DNA from: DAIOEK01 sp964648485
Lineage (GTDB): Bacteria > Chloroflexota > Anaerolineae > Anaerolineales > Anaerolineaceae
Direction of reading: 5' to 3'
Length of the DNA stretch: 64,000 bases
Assembly (NCBI GenBank): GCA_964648485.1
Contig: CAZYOF010000007.1
Location: forward strand, 1 to 64,000
In this document: positions 17,563-25,915 of the stretch, piece after piece
How the letters are laid out: each line of letters opens with the position of its first letter
How positions within the stretch are numbered: the first letter of the stretch is position 1
Translations under genes and position numbers: made by a program
The notes under the pieces: model-generated
The model's input: only the letters and a program-made list of their open reading frames with translations
Databases searched by the model: none
Told to the model about the DNA's origin: nothing

Positions 17563-18000
17563 CTACTTTGGGGTGGTATATTCTGGAATGCCTTCGTACG
17601 CGGCAATTTTCTTACGCCAGTCATCGGGAATGGGGATGGAAACCGATTTGTAATAATCATAACAAACCATGGGGGTCAACCCGGTCGCCATCACCTGCCC
17701 GGTATCTGAATCTTCAATCTGGTAGTCGAAATCCATACTCTTATTGCCCATACGGGTCACTCGGGCTCCCACGCGGATGGATTGCTCCAGCTTGATGGGC
17801 GCCAGGTAATCGAGCTCCACGCGGGCAACGATCAGACCCAGCTTGAAGAAATCGAATCCATCCCATAACTTCAGCTCGATCAGGTATTGCATGCGGGCGG
17901 TTTCCAGAAAGGAAAGAAAGCGGCTGTTGTTCACATGCCACTGCGGGTCCAGATCCATATAGCGGACGAGGACAGGGGTATAAAATTTGTATTTATTCAT
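17563..18000 (-). CDS. Acyl-CoA thioesterase, 4HBT hot-dog family
   Basis: 145 residues. VRYMDLDPQWHVNNSRFLSF (12-31) is the 4HBT active-site region with the conserved aspartate and HVNN. The remainder follows the YbgC/FadM pattern (FLETARM, RVGARVTRMGNKSMDF). It would hydrolyse acyl-CoA thioesters. TATAAT on the minus strand (complement of 18007-18012) lies 6 nt before the ATG and there is no Shine-Dalgarno, so a leaderless mRNA is likely. It is first of a four-gene run ending at 15402. Confidence 0.85.
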   Translation of the reverse strand: MNKYKFYTPVLVRYMDLDPQWHVNNSRFLSFLETARMQYLIELKLWDGFDFFKLGLIVARVELDYLAPIKLEQSIRVGARVTRMGNKSMDFDYQIEDSDTGQVMATGLTPMVCYDYYKSVSIPIPDDWRKKIAAYEGIPEYTTPK

Positions 18001-18006
18001 GAAATT

Positions 18007-18031
18007 ATTATAGCCGCAGAGTTATCTGCGG
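18007..18031 (-). promoter_or_regulatory. -10 box and adjacent 7-bp palindrome before the thioesterase gene
   Basis: TATAAT (complement of 18007-18012) six bases upstream of the ATG. Immediately upstream is the inverted repeat CCGCAGA (18014-18020), loop GTTA, TCTGCGG (18025-18031), placed between -35 and -10 where a repressor or activator would act. It could also be a weak terminator of the MscS gene, although no T-run follows. Confidence 0.4.
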
Positions 18032-18075
18032 ATGGGTTCAATTTATCATTGGTATCAATTATTCTCTGGCTGTTT

Positions 18076-19668
18076 CTATCCTGCCTGTGTCTCCTGAAGA
18101 AATTCGCGAATCTGCCTGCCGATTTCTGTGCGAACACGATCGGCACGTTCATCATGCTCCAGGCGGATATTATCGACATAGTATGAAAGTTGCAGATGGG
18201 CATCTGAACCATCGAAATTTTTAAAAACAACGGCTGGATTTTTCCAGAATGCGGGCAGGTTTTTAAATTCCTCCTGAATCCAAACGAGCATGTCACGGGC
18301 AATATCATCCAGGCGCATTTCAGAGCGATCATCCGGGTGATATATTGCCTTCTTTACCCGCTCCCAGATATTGCGTAATTCCAGATTTTTCTCCTCCCAT
18401 GATTTGCGCAGTTTCCAAATATCACGATCATCCAACCAGGGATCGGCTTCTTCCACCCACGATTGGGATGAATCCAGCACTCGCTGCATCTGGTCATCCA
18501 TCGGGGCGATGTACTGGCAGAAGATTTCCTGTTTTTCCGTTTCTGTCAAACCTTTAGCCTCACGAGCACGGATGCCACGAATCAGATTACGGCAGCCCTC
18601 CTGCAGGTCAGCCAGATTTGCATTCAGAATCGCTTCTTTTTCCAGGCGGAGAAGGTTCTTTTCATTCCTTTCTGCTTCTGTAATCAGTCGCTGAACCGCG
18701 GGATCATTGACATCAAGACGGGTTGCCCGTTCGCGTGTTTTGCGGATCTGCTCCTGCAATAAAGGGATTTTGGAACTGACATCCAGCACCAATGTGGCAG
18801 GATGGGCGGCGGCAATTCTACGTAATCCTTCCTCAACCTGCATCCAGTCTTTCACCCCATCGATGGAGATATCCATCACATGCTTTTGATCAACCGTAGG
18901 CTTGGTGATATTGGTGAGAGTTGTATTCACAAATGTTTTATTCGGCACATAGATGGTGGCATGCTCGGCAATGGAATATAACTGGGTGGACCGAATACCA
19001 ATGCGCTGTACTTCACCTATCCGACCATCTTCCAGAGTGATGAGGTCACCCGTACGGAAGGGTGCTTCGATGAGCAGGCTTAGCCCGCTGAAAATATTGC
19101 TGAGAGTGTCCTGCAGAGCCAATCCCAACACCAGACCAATTACCCCCGCACCTACCAGCACCGAGGTTACATTCAAACCCCACATGGGTAGAATGATAAG
19201 GGAAGCTACCAGTACCAGCAGCATCGGACCAAACAGGTTAATGACCGGGATGAGGACATCATCCACCCGGCTGGAGGTTTTGCGTGCCCATTTACTACCG
19301 TAATATACAAAAATATCCCGAATGGATCTACCCAGGATATGGGCAACCACCAGAGTCACCAGTGAATAGGTCACCCTGGTGATAAAACTATCTGCGACTT
19401 CGGTGAGAGGCAGGAAAGCCAGCGAGCGAACCGTCCCCAGCAACAGAATGAGCAGGATGATGGGTCCACGCAGGATGCCGAAGACAATATCTTCCAGATC
19501 ACCGGGCAACTGGCGGGTGATAAAACGAATAATCCGCATTAAAATAAAATTCACCAAGATGGCAATGAGAATCCAGACTGCCAGGTTGATGATAAATTCA
19601 GAAATTGGATTAAGCAGGAAAACCAGAACTTCTGGCAGTTGGATTTGGAACCACAATAAATGGAACAT
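18076..19668 (-). CDS. MscS-family mechanosensitive channel with a large helical insertion
   Basis: 530 residues. Hydrophobic helices at about 27-48, 66-88, 95-112 and 140-162, then the pore helix and beta domain LVGAGVIGLVLGLALQDTLSNIFSGLSLLIEAPFRTGD (171-208), the MscS signature. The C-terminal alpha/beta domain begins at about 262 (KHVMDISIDGVKDW) and resumes at about 476 (NPAVVFKNFDGSDAHLQLSYYV). Between them, residues 297-475 form a charged, mostly helical insertion absent from E. coli MscS. It would release solutes on hypo-osmotic shock. It is a single-gene unit, divergent from ridA. Confidence 0.88.
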   Translation of the reverse strand: MFHLLWFQIQLPEVLVFLLNPISEFIINLAVWILIAILVNFILMRIIRFITRQLPGDLEDIVFGILRGPIILLILLLGTVRSLAFLPLTEVADSFITRVTYSLVTLVVAHILGRSIRDIFVYYGSKWARKTSSRVDDVLIPVINLFGPMLLVLVASLIILPMWGLNVTSVLVGAGVIGLVLGLALQDTLSNIFSGLSLLIEAPFRTGDLITLEDGRIGEVQRIGIRSTQLYSIAEHATIYVPNKTFVNTTLTNITKPTVDQKHVMDISIDGVKDWMQVEEGLRRIAAAHPATLVLDVSSKIPLLQEQIRKTRERATRLDVNDPAVQRLITEAERNEKNLLRLEKEAILNANLADLQEGCRNLIRGIRAREAKGLTETEKQEIFCQYIAPMDDQMQRVLDSSQSWVEEADPWLDDRDIWKLRKSWEEKNLELRNIWERVKKAIYHPDDRSEMRLDDIARDMLVWIQEEFKNLPAFWKNPAVVFKNFDGSDAHLQLSYYVDNIRLEHDERADRVRTEIGRQIREFLQETQAG

Positions 19669-19807
19669 GGGCGATTCTCCGCTGGGGATTATTCAGACAC
19701 ATTTTGTCTTATTTATCATAGGGAGAATCGGCATGGATTCCAAATAAACCAGTTATGAAACGTTGCACAACAATAAGGGTAAACTAGACTGGTAAGCAGG
19801 AGGAATC

Positions 19808-20194
19808 ATGAGCAGAAAGACCATCCAGAGTGAAGCGGCACCTAAAGCGATCGGTCCTTACTCACAGGCAGTCAGGGCGGGTGAGCTGGTGTATCTTTCG
19901 GGGCAGACACCCATTGACCCGGTAACCGGGAATCTGGTGGCAGGGGGAATTGGTGAGCAGACCCGTAGAGCATTTCAGAACCTGAAAGCTGTACTGGAAG
20001 CCGGTGGATTAAGGATGGAGGATGTGATTAAAGTGAATGTGTACCTGACGGATATGGCTGACTTTGCAGAAATGAACACTGCCTACCAGGAGCAATTTTC
20101 TGCGCCTTACCCGGCGCGTACAACCATGGCGGTAGCAGGTCTGCCGCTAGGCGCGAAGGTGGAAATTGAAATGGTGGCTTTCCGGCAGGGGTAG
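19808..20194 (+). CDS. ridA: RidA/YjgF/UK114 family enamine-imine deaminase
   Basis: 128 residues, the family's usual length. IGPYSQAVRAGELVYLSGQTPID (14-36), the catalytic-site region with PARTTMAVAGLPLGAKVEIEMVA near the C-terminus (Arg of PART binds the carboxylate), and NLKAVLEAGG are all present. It would hydrolyse reactive enamine/imine intermediates released by PLP enzymes. Strong ribosome site GCAGGAGG before ATG 19808. Convergent with the dioxygenase gene (7 bp apart). Confidence 0.95.
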   Translation: MSRKTIQSEAAPKAIGPYSQAVRAGELVYLSGQTPIDPVTGNLVAGGIGEQTRRAFQNLKAVLEAGGLRMEDVIKVNVYLTDMADFAEMNTAYQEQFSAPYPARTTMAVAGLPLGAKVEIEMVAFRQG

Positions 20195-20201
20195 CGAGCC
20201 C

Positions 20202-20969
20202 TTAACCGATCACAACGCAGCGCATTGAAATCGATCCACCCCAAATTTTAGGAACAAAATATTGAACCTGCTCTCCTGGTTCAGACGCGCCTAAAACATA
20301 CAGCAGGGGCAGGTAATGTTCTGCAGAATTAATCGCCAGATTAGCAGCCGTGCCCAGCTTCTGAAAATTCACCAGGGATTGGTGGTCGCCTCGGTCAATT
20401 TTTTCTTTTACGAATGCGTCAAATTCCACCGCCCAATCGAAGGCGGTATCTTCCCGAACCATACGGCGCAGGTTGTGGATAATGTTCCCGCTTCCCAAGA
20501 TCAACACTCCCTCATCGCGAAGGGCAGCCAGTTCCCTGCCGATTCCGTAATGCAAATTCCCGTCCCGACTGTATTGCAAACTTAATTGCAACACGGGGAT
20601 ATCCGCTTGTGGAACCATACGGCAAAGTACCGACCATGAACCATGATCGAGACCCCAGCCATGATCCATGATTACTGGTGTTATCTGGATGAGCTTCTGA
20701 ATCCGCTCAACCAGCTCGGAGGAACCGGGTGCCGGATATTTCACCTCATACAACTCCAGGGGGAAGCCATAGAAATCGTAAATCTGGCGGGGTGCCTTCG
20801 CTGCTGTTACCGCTGTGGTTTCACTTTCCCAATGGGCTGATATACACAAAATGGCATTGGGACGCGGTAGATCGCGTCCCAATTGTACCCAGGCTTGACT
20901 ATATTCGTTGTCTTCGATGGCATTCATCGGACTGCCGTGTCCGATAAAAAGAACCGGCATTCTTGACAT
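20202..20969 (-). CDS. ygiD: DODA-type extradiol ring-cleavage dioxygenase (YgiD-like)
   Basis: 255 residues. FIGHGSPMNAIEDN (His11), LCISAHWES (His46) and LDHGSWSVL are the zinc/iron ligands and catalytic region of the YgiD/4,5-DOPA dioxygenase group. VLILGSGNIIHNLR carries the later conserved histidine. These proteins are known to cleave catechol-like rings, but as a stand-alone gene in an apparently anaerobic host the physiological substrate is open. The gene follows the TspO-like gene by 21 bp on the same strand. Confidence 0.88.
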   Translation of the reverse strand: MSRMPVLFIGHGSPMNAIEDNEYSQAWVQLGRDLPRPNAILCISAHWESETTAVTAAKAPRQIYDFYGFPLELYEVKYPAPGSSELVERIQKLIQITPVIMDHGWGLDHGSWSVLCRMVPQADIPVLQLSLQYSRDGNLHYGIGRELAALRDEGVLILGSGNIIHNLRRMVREDTAFDWAVEFDAFVKEKIDRGDHQSLVNFQKLGTAANLAINSAEHYLPLLYVLGASEPGEQVQYFVPKIWGGSISMRCVVIG

Positions 20970-20990
20970 GATATCTCCGAGATTACGCTA

Positions 20991-21758
20991 TCATCTGGTC
21001 GGGAACAGCTTCTTGCGCCGGGTCAGCGTCCAGATAACTGCAATGAGTACCAGGAAGGCCGCAACCAGACCGGCAACGAAAAGATTCTGGTCACCCTGCC
21101 AGCGGACCGAGATGCCGATAAATGCCCAGATCAGCACCAGATGATAAGCCACCACAGAGCGGGTAGCTGCCATGATCCACGAGACGATGACGCCCGCCGC
21201 CAGCATCAGGTAAGTCCATATCAGTGGTGCGATCCCCCAACCGTTCCAGCCTGCATCGATTAAGACTGCGGCCGCATTGGCGATAGTCGCCACGGTGATC
21301 CAGCCCAAATAGATGGCGAAGGGGATACCAAAGACCCAGGTCATCCACGGTCCGTAGGTTGTCCGCCCGATGTTTCCCTTCTGGAAAATGACAATCAGGG
21401 TTGCTAACAGGAGCAGCATCACCAGCATCGTGAGGGGATAAAAACCATAATGCCAGAAATAGATCCACGCGCCGTTGAAAATACTGCTCAACGCAACCCA
21501 CCATCCAGTGTGCTGCATGATATCGTTGTAGCGTTGTTTGGGCAGACTGTGGTATATGGTGTATGCCAGCAATCCGATATAAATGACGCCCCAGATGGAG
21601 AATACATAACCGGCGGGAACAAAGAGCGCGTTAAAGCTATCAGATATTTCGCCGGTCGGTCTGCCATTCAATGGAATGGCATTTGCGGCACCATTCATGA
21701 TGAGCGTAAAAATGGTTGTTACAATCACTGCAAACTGTCTAAGGATATTATTTTTCAT
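20991..21758 (-). CDS. Tryptophan-rich sensory protein (TspO/MBR-related membrane protein)
   Basis: 255 residues with about eight hydrophobic helices and many tryptophans (FSIWGVIYIG, GWWVALSSIFNGAWIYFWHYG, YGPWMTWVFGIP). FVPAGYVFSIWGVIY matches the N-terminal TspO pattern, but the protein is longer than classical five-helix TspO (about 160 residues). It belongs to the longer TspO/MBR-related group of unknown ligand. A ribosome site GGGGAGG is present. Likely co-transcribed with the ygiD-like gene. Confidence 0.75.
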   Translation of the reverse strand: MKNNILRQFAVIVTTIFTLIMNGAANAIPLNGRPTGEISDSFNALFVPAGYVFSIWGVIYIGLLAYTIYHSLPKQRYNDIMQHTGWWVALSSIFNGAWIYFWHYGFYPLTMLVMLLLLATLIVIFQKGNIGRTTYGPWMTWVFGIPFAIYLGWITVATIANAAAVLIDAGWNGWGIAPLIWTYLMLAAGVIVSWIMAATRSVVAYHLVLIWAFIGISVRWQGDQNLFVAGLVAAFLVLIAVIWTLTRRKKLFPTR

Positions 21759-21854
21759 ACTACCTCCCCTTGTTTATTTTTATACCTTCATATTATCGTT
21801 CGCGACATTGTTTGTAAAATATTTGTATCAGGTTTGGGGTGCCCATGGGCACCT

Positions 21855-22607
21855 TCAGACCAACTCAATTTCCACACCCGATTCAATGTAAGGGGCAACA
21901 TCGATGGATTCTATCCGGTTGGTAATCAGCAAATCCAGGGAATTAAGACCAGCAACCTGAAATGCCGCAGCTGTGCCCAGCTTATCCGAAGTAACCAGCG
22001 CGATCACCCGATCTGCCCTCTCGATTAACAACCTTTTGAGGGAAGCTTCTTCCAATTCGGGCACGGTGATGCCTGCTTGCGGATGGATGCTACACACACC
22101 GAGTAACAAGACATCCAGGCGCAGGGAGCGGATAAAACTTTCTGCCGCCGCCCCGACCACCACCTGATGCTCTTTATCCAACCTGCCGCCCACACAGATC
22201 ACCTCGGCATCATGAATCGTACTAAGCGTAGAGGCAATCGCCGGACTATTCGTGATTAATGTGCCTGTAAATTCAGGCGGGATTAAGCGGGCTGCGAACA
22301 GATTAGTCGTTCCCCCATCAAAAAAAAGCACATGCCCGGCAGGCAGGTGCTTGATGGAGGCGGAGGCAATCTGGCTTTTCAAATCGGGGTTTTGCTCCAT
22401 GCGCTGCCGGTAACCTGCCGACGCAGGTGAATGCGGCAATCCGCCACCATGCACCCGCTGTAACGTACCCCTTTGCGCCAGTTCATCCAGATCACGACGA
22501 ATAGTATCTTCAGACACGCCCAATACGCGGCTCAATTCTGTGGCAACCACCTTACCGTTTTCATTGAGTATCCGGAGGATACTTTGCTGCCGCTCTTGTT
22601 TTAACAT
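21855..22607 (-). CDS. DeoR/GlpR-family transcriptional repressor
   Basis: 250 residues from ATG 22607, chosen because GATGAGG lies 5 nt upstream; an ATG at 22622 would add five residues. HTH_DeoR: RQQSILRILNENGKVVATELSRVLGVSEDTIRRDLDEL (5-42). Then RVHGGG and the DeoR C-terminal sugar-phosphate sensor domain with FFDGGTTN and VICVGGRL. It is divergent from an MFS transporter across about 115 bp with helically phased repeats, so it likely represses that transporter and perhaps itself in response to a phosphorylated sugar. Confidence 0.9.
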   Translation of the reverse strand: MLKQERQQSILRILNENGKVVATELSRVLGVSEDTIRRDLDELAQRGTLQRVHGGGLPHSPASAGYRQRMEQNPDLKSQIASASIKHLPAGHVLFFDGGTTNLFAARLIPPEFTGTLITNSPAIASTLSTIHDAEVICVGGRLDKEHQVVVGAAAESFIRSLRLDVLLLGVCSIHPQAGITVPELEEASLKRLLIERADRVIALVTSDKLGTAAAFQVAGLNSLDLLITNRIESIDVAPYIESGVEIELV

Positions 22608-22637
22608 TATGACCTCATCCATATTGGTTTTTTATTC

Positions 22638-22666
22638 TTGACAGTCACGTCATATGCTGATATATT
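22638..22666 (+). promoter_or_regulatory. Promoter of the MFS transporter
   Basis: TTGACA at 22638-22643, 17-bp spacer, TATATT at 22661-22666. Near-consensus sigma-70-type promoter directed at the MFS gene starting at 22725. Confidence 0.8.
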
Positions 22667-22670
22667 CGTG

Positions 22671-22698
22671 TTATTGCATTATATTGCGTTATTTTGCG
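22671..22698 (+). promoter_or_regulatory. Three helically phased TTGCR repeats (probable DeoR operator)
   Basis: TTGCA at 22674, TTGCG at 22684 and TTGCG at 22694 are spaced exactly 10 bp apart, each preceded by TTAT or TTA-like bases. They lie just downstream of the -10 box, where a bound repressor would block transcription of the MFS gene. Assignment to the adjacent DeoR-family protein is inference. Confidence 0.55.
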
Positions 22699-22724
22699 TT
22701 TGTCAATTTCCCAATGGAGCCAGC

Positions 22725-23882
22725 ATGTCATCTGTCAAGCAAAAGCAAACCTTCATCACAGCCTGTTTCATCTTCGTTTTCCTGGGCATTCTCACCGCCG
22801 GTATGGGACCCATTCTGCCTGAATTTTCAGCCAATACCGGGGCGAACCTGGCGGTGGTCGGGGGCGTATACACCGCCCTTTTTCTGGGTGCGCTTGTTGC
22901 CCAAATCATCTCAGGACCTCTGACTGATAAGCTGGGTCAACGGGTTGTTTTGACGTTTTCGCTCCTGATCATTGCTGCCGGAACTGCGGGAATGATTCTT
23001 TCACGCTCAATCTGGGGATTATTCTTCATTACTTTTCTTACCGGACTTGGGCACGGCGCAGTGGATTTAAGCACCAATGTAATGGTCTCGCGTACATTTA
23101 CCGAAAAGAATGCATCCACCATGAATCTGCTGCACTTCTTTTTTGGACTGGGCGCGTTCATCGGACCTGCGCTCGTCAGCCTGATGCTGCGTTTCTTTAA
23201 TCAGGGAATTCTCACCCTGTGGCTGGCTGTCGGAATGATGGTGATCCTGTCGCTCGCGGTAACCCGTCTGGAAAATCCACCCCGGGTGCAATCTTCGGAT
23301 GGCGGAAATGGAAGTGTGTACAAATCTCTCATCCTCTGGCTTTTAAGCGTGGTCATTCTGCTCTATGTCGGGCTGGAAAATGGATTGGGGGGATGGGTAA
23401 CCACCTTCATGAACCAGACAACCTCATTGAATCTGGAAAAAGCAGCTCTGGTTTCTTCCGGTTTCTGGGGAGCATTGACCATCGGTCGGTTGCTCGGTGC
23501 GGTGCTGGGCAGTAAAATATCACAAAAGTCGCTCCTCATTATCAGTCTGGCTGCCGCCGCGATGATGGGTTTTGTGTTTGCCCTTACGGTTGGGGGGGTG
23601 CTTCCATCCATAGCCAGCGTTTTATTGATCGGATTCTTTACCGGATCTGTTTACCCAACGGTGATGTCGCTGGTGACTACCGCATTCCCCGAATCTCCCG
23701 GCAAAGCAGCCAGTGTGATTGCAGCCATGGGCAGCATCGGCGGGATGCTGATTCCACTCGCCCAGGGTTACCTGCAGGAACAGGTCAGCCCGGATGCCAG
23801 TGCCTGGTTTGTAACGATTGGATTAGTGATCACTTTCATTGCCATGTTAATCACAGGGACCAGACTGAAACAGAAAGCATAG
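22725..23882 (+). CDS. Major facilitator superfamily transporter (sugar permease-like)
   Basis: 385 residues with twelve hydrophobic segments. I chose ATG 22725 (MSSVKQKQ, weak TGGAGC upstream) because the longer frame from 22638 would begin inside the promoter. The helix 2-3 loop SGPLTDKLGQRVVL carries the MFS G-x-L-x-D-x-x-G motif, and GLGHGAVDLSTNVMVSR resembles FucP/GlcP-type fucose and glucose permeases. Control by a DeoR-family regulator fits a sugar or sugar-derivative substrate. A terminator follows at 23908-23931. Confidence 0.85.
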   Translation: MSSVKQKQTFITACFIFVFLGILTAGMGPILPEFSANTGANLAVVGGVYTALFLGALVAQIISGPLTDKLGQRVVLTFSLLIIAAGTAGMILSRSIWGLFFITFLTGLGHGAVDLSTNVMVSRTFTEKNASTMNLLHFFFGLGAFIGPALVSLMLRFFNQGILTLWLAVGMMVILSLAVTRLENPPRVQSSDGGNGSVYKSLILWLLSVVILLYVGLENGLGGWVTTFMNQTTSLNLEKAALVSSGFWGALTIGRLLGAVLGSKISQKSLLIISLAAAAMMGFVFALTVGGVLPSIASVLLIGFFTGSVYPTVMSLVTTAFPESPGKAASVIAAMGSIGGMLIPLAQGYLQEQVSPDASAWFVTIGLVITFIAMLITGTRLKQKA

Positions 23883-23907
23883 GTCAAAAAAAATGAAGCA
23901 TATTCCC

Positions 23908-23931
23908 CCGCCGGAAAATTCCGGCGGTTTT
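23908..23931 (+). terminator. Intrinsic terminator after the MFS gene
   Basis: CCGCCGGAA (23908-23916) pairs with TTCCGGCGG (23919-23927), followed by TTTTC. It ends 7 bp before the next promoter. Confidence 0.85.
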
Positions 23932-23937
23932 CTTATC

Positions 23938-23966
23938 TTGACATATTAGAATATATGTTCTATACT
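23938..23966 (+). promoter_or_regulatory. Promoter of the GyrI-like gene
   Basis: TTGACA 23938-23943, 17-bp spacer, TATACT 23961-23966. The spacer and -10 contain AGAATATATGTTCT, an imperfect palindrome that may be an operator. Confidence 0.75.
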
Positions 23967-23990
23967 GTAATAACACACAGGAGGGTTAAG

Positions 23991-24446
23991 ATGGAATTTA
24001 AATTCGAAATCTTTGAAACCGCAGATCAACCTGTCATGTGTATCCGCACACATGCCAGAGTGGAAGATTTGCAGCGGGTGATCGGGCAATCTTACGGTGC
24101 CATTAGCGAATTCATAGCCGCCAACGGGCTGGAAATGTCCGGCGCCCCATATGTAGCATATTTTAGTATGGACATGCAAAATCTGGATCTCGAACTTGGC
24201 TTTCCGGTCACGAAATCTAATGACGGGAATGGCATTGTCGTACCCGGGGTCATCCCTGCCGGGCGCAAAGCCACGACTCTGTTCACCGGTCCGTACTCAC
24301 AAATGGCACCGGCATATGATGCCCTGAACGCTTTCATCAAGGAAAACAACTGGGAACCTACCGGTGCAGCTTATGAGTATTATCTGACCGGACCTGAAAC
24401 ACCGGAAGCGGAGCACAAGACACAGATTGTATTCCCGTTGAAATAA
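23991..24446 (+). CDS. GyrI-like small-molecule-binding domain protein
   Basis: 151 residues from ATG 23991, with AGGAGGG 6 nt upstream (a longer frame from 23955 would start inside the promoter). The fold is the SHV/GyrI effector-binding domain found alone or at the C-terminus of MerR and AraC regulators: FEIFETADQPVMCIRTHARVEDL, YGAISEFI, the middle LELGFPVT, GPYSQMAPAYDAL, and a C-terminal EYYLTGPETPEAEHKTQIVFPL. It has no DNA-binding domain. It may bind or detoxify hydrophobic compounds; the convergent neighbour is an MFS pump. Confidence 0.82.
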   Translation: MEFKFEIFETADQPVMCIRTHARVEDLQRVIGQSYGAISEFIAANGLEMSGAPYVAYFSMDMQNLDLELGFPVTKSNDGNGIVVPGVIPAGRKATTLFTGPYSQMAPAYDALNAFIKENNWEPTGAAYEYYLTGPETPEAEHKTQIVFPLK

Positions 24447-24467
24447 ACAACCAGATAATCTGCGCGG

Positions 24468-25715
24468 TTAGTCTGCCGGTGAATGCTCTGCCTGAAAATC
24501 GGCGAATTGGGGGATATTTTTCATACGGGCATGCAGTAATATGTAACCAACTACAGCAACCGCGCAGATGATTCCACCTGCGTACCAGACCCAATTAGGA
24601 TTGTAATTATCCAGAATCAAGCCTGCGGCAGCCGGTCCGATCGTGGAAGGGATGGACCATGAAACCGATGAGACCGCCATATATCTACCGCGCATTTCTT
24701 CAGGTGCAAAATGTGCTACCAGTGCCTGGCTGACCGGTACAACAATCATCTCACCAATGGTGATGATGAGAATGGACAACACAAACAGCCAGAATGCCGA
24801 GATAAACCCGATCATTCCAAACCCGACCAAATAAAAAGTACATCCCACCGCCATGGTGAGCATGGGCGGGAATTTTTTTGTCTGTCCAGTCACCCAGAAC
24901 TGAGTGAACACAACCAGAATGGCGCTGGCACTCAACAGGTAACCATATTGGGTGGTGGGTATCTGGTGAACATCCCGCAGGTAAACCGAAAGGGTACTGT
25001 ACATTTGCTGGTAAACCAACAGCATGAGAATCGATACGAAAATGAATCCCATGAACAGCTTGTCTTTAAATGGCACTTTATAACCTGCCATCGTCTGTAA
25101 TATCGATTCTTCAGTTTTACCCGCTTTCGCTTCCGGCTTTGTTTCAGGGATGAACCGCATCACGATCACAGCGGTGGTCAGACTAAAGACCGCATCCAGG
25201 ATGAAAAGCAGCAGATATGACCTGGCAGCGATGAATCCTCCAATCGTGGGACCGATAATCCACGAGAGGTTGGCAACCACGCGAATGATGCCGTATCCTT
25301 CGTTGCGCTGTTCTTCGGGGAGCATGTCTGCCACCATGGCATTATGGGCAGGACCCGAAACACTCCCTAGAATCCCGATCACCGCAATTAATGGATACAG
25401 GACCAGGTATTCATTCACAAAGCCCAGTGCCAGTGCGCTTGTGGCACTAAAAACAAGACCGAACAATATGATGCGCTTGCGCCCGAACTTATCCGTCAAG
25501 GCGCCGCCGACTGTATTCCCAAACAAACCAAAAAGCGACATCATCCCCAGGAGAACGCCTGCCTGAGTCATGCCTACGTTGAATTTTTGCGTAATATACA
25601 GGGCAAAAAACGGATAGAGCAGGGTACCGCCGATCATATCAATGAAAACAGTACCCACCAGTACCCAGAATTTTCCGGGGAAACGGTGATAGACGGATTG
25701 AATTTTGTTAATCAT
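24468..25715 (-). CDS. MFS transporter (drug-efflux type)
   Basis: 415 residues, twelve predicted helices. The A-like motif GGALTDKFGRKRIILFG (about 70-86) lies between helices 2 and 3. TLLYPFFALYITQKFNVG at the start and GSVSGPAHNAMVADMLPEEQRNEGYGI in the helix 4-5 loop resemble MdtH/YitG-like exporters. A charged central loop ETKPEAKAGKTEES separates the halves. The substrate is unknown. It converges on the GyrI-like gene (21 bp between stops). Confidence 0.85.
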   Translation of the reverse strand: MINKIQSVYHRFPGKFWVLVGTVFIDMIGGTLLYPFFALYITQKFNVGMTQAGVLLGMMSLFGLFGNTVGGALTDKFGRKRIILFGLVFSATSALALGFVNEYLVLYPLIAVIGILGSVSGPAHNAMVADMLPEEQRNEGYGIIRVVANLSWIIGPTIGGFIAARSYLLLFILDAVFSLTTAVIVMRFIPETKPEAKAGKTEESILQTMAGYKVPFKDKLFMGFIFVSILMLLVYQQMYSTLSVYLRDVHQIPTTQYGYLLSASAILVVFTQFWVTGQTKKFPPMLTMAVGCTFYLVGFGMIGFISAFWLFVLSILIITIGEMIVVPVSQALVAHFAPEEMRGRYMAVSSVSWSIPSTIGPAAAGLILDNYNPNWVWYAGGIICAVAVVGYILLHARMKNIPQFADFQAEHSPAD

Positions 25716-25915
25716 TTTGTTCTCTGCATTCTTAAACGTTCACACACAGCGTAAACCCGCGCAACGGGAGATTATACACCCGTAGTTCGGTTTCAAACGG
25801 CTTATTTTTGATAAAAACATGACCAGAAATATGCCTCTACTCATTGTTTATTTCCGGAACCAGCATTTATGATTATTGTTTGAGTAGTTATATATTTTTT
25901 TCCCGGGGAGTATTT

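Noticed and set aside
16694..17653. 319-residue plus-strand reading frame
   Set aside because: Antisense shadow of the M42 peptidase gene, whose metal ligands are all visible on the minus strand.
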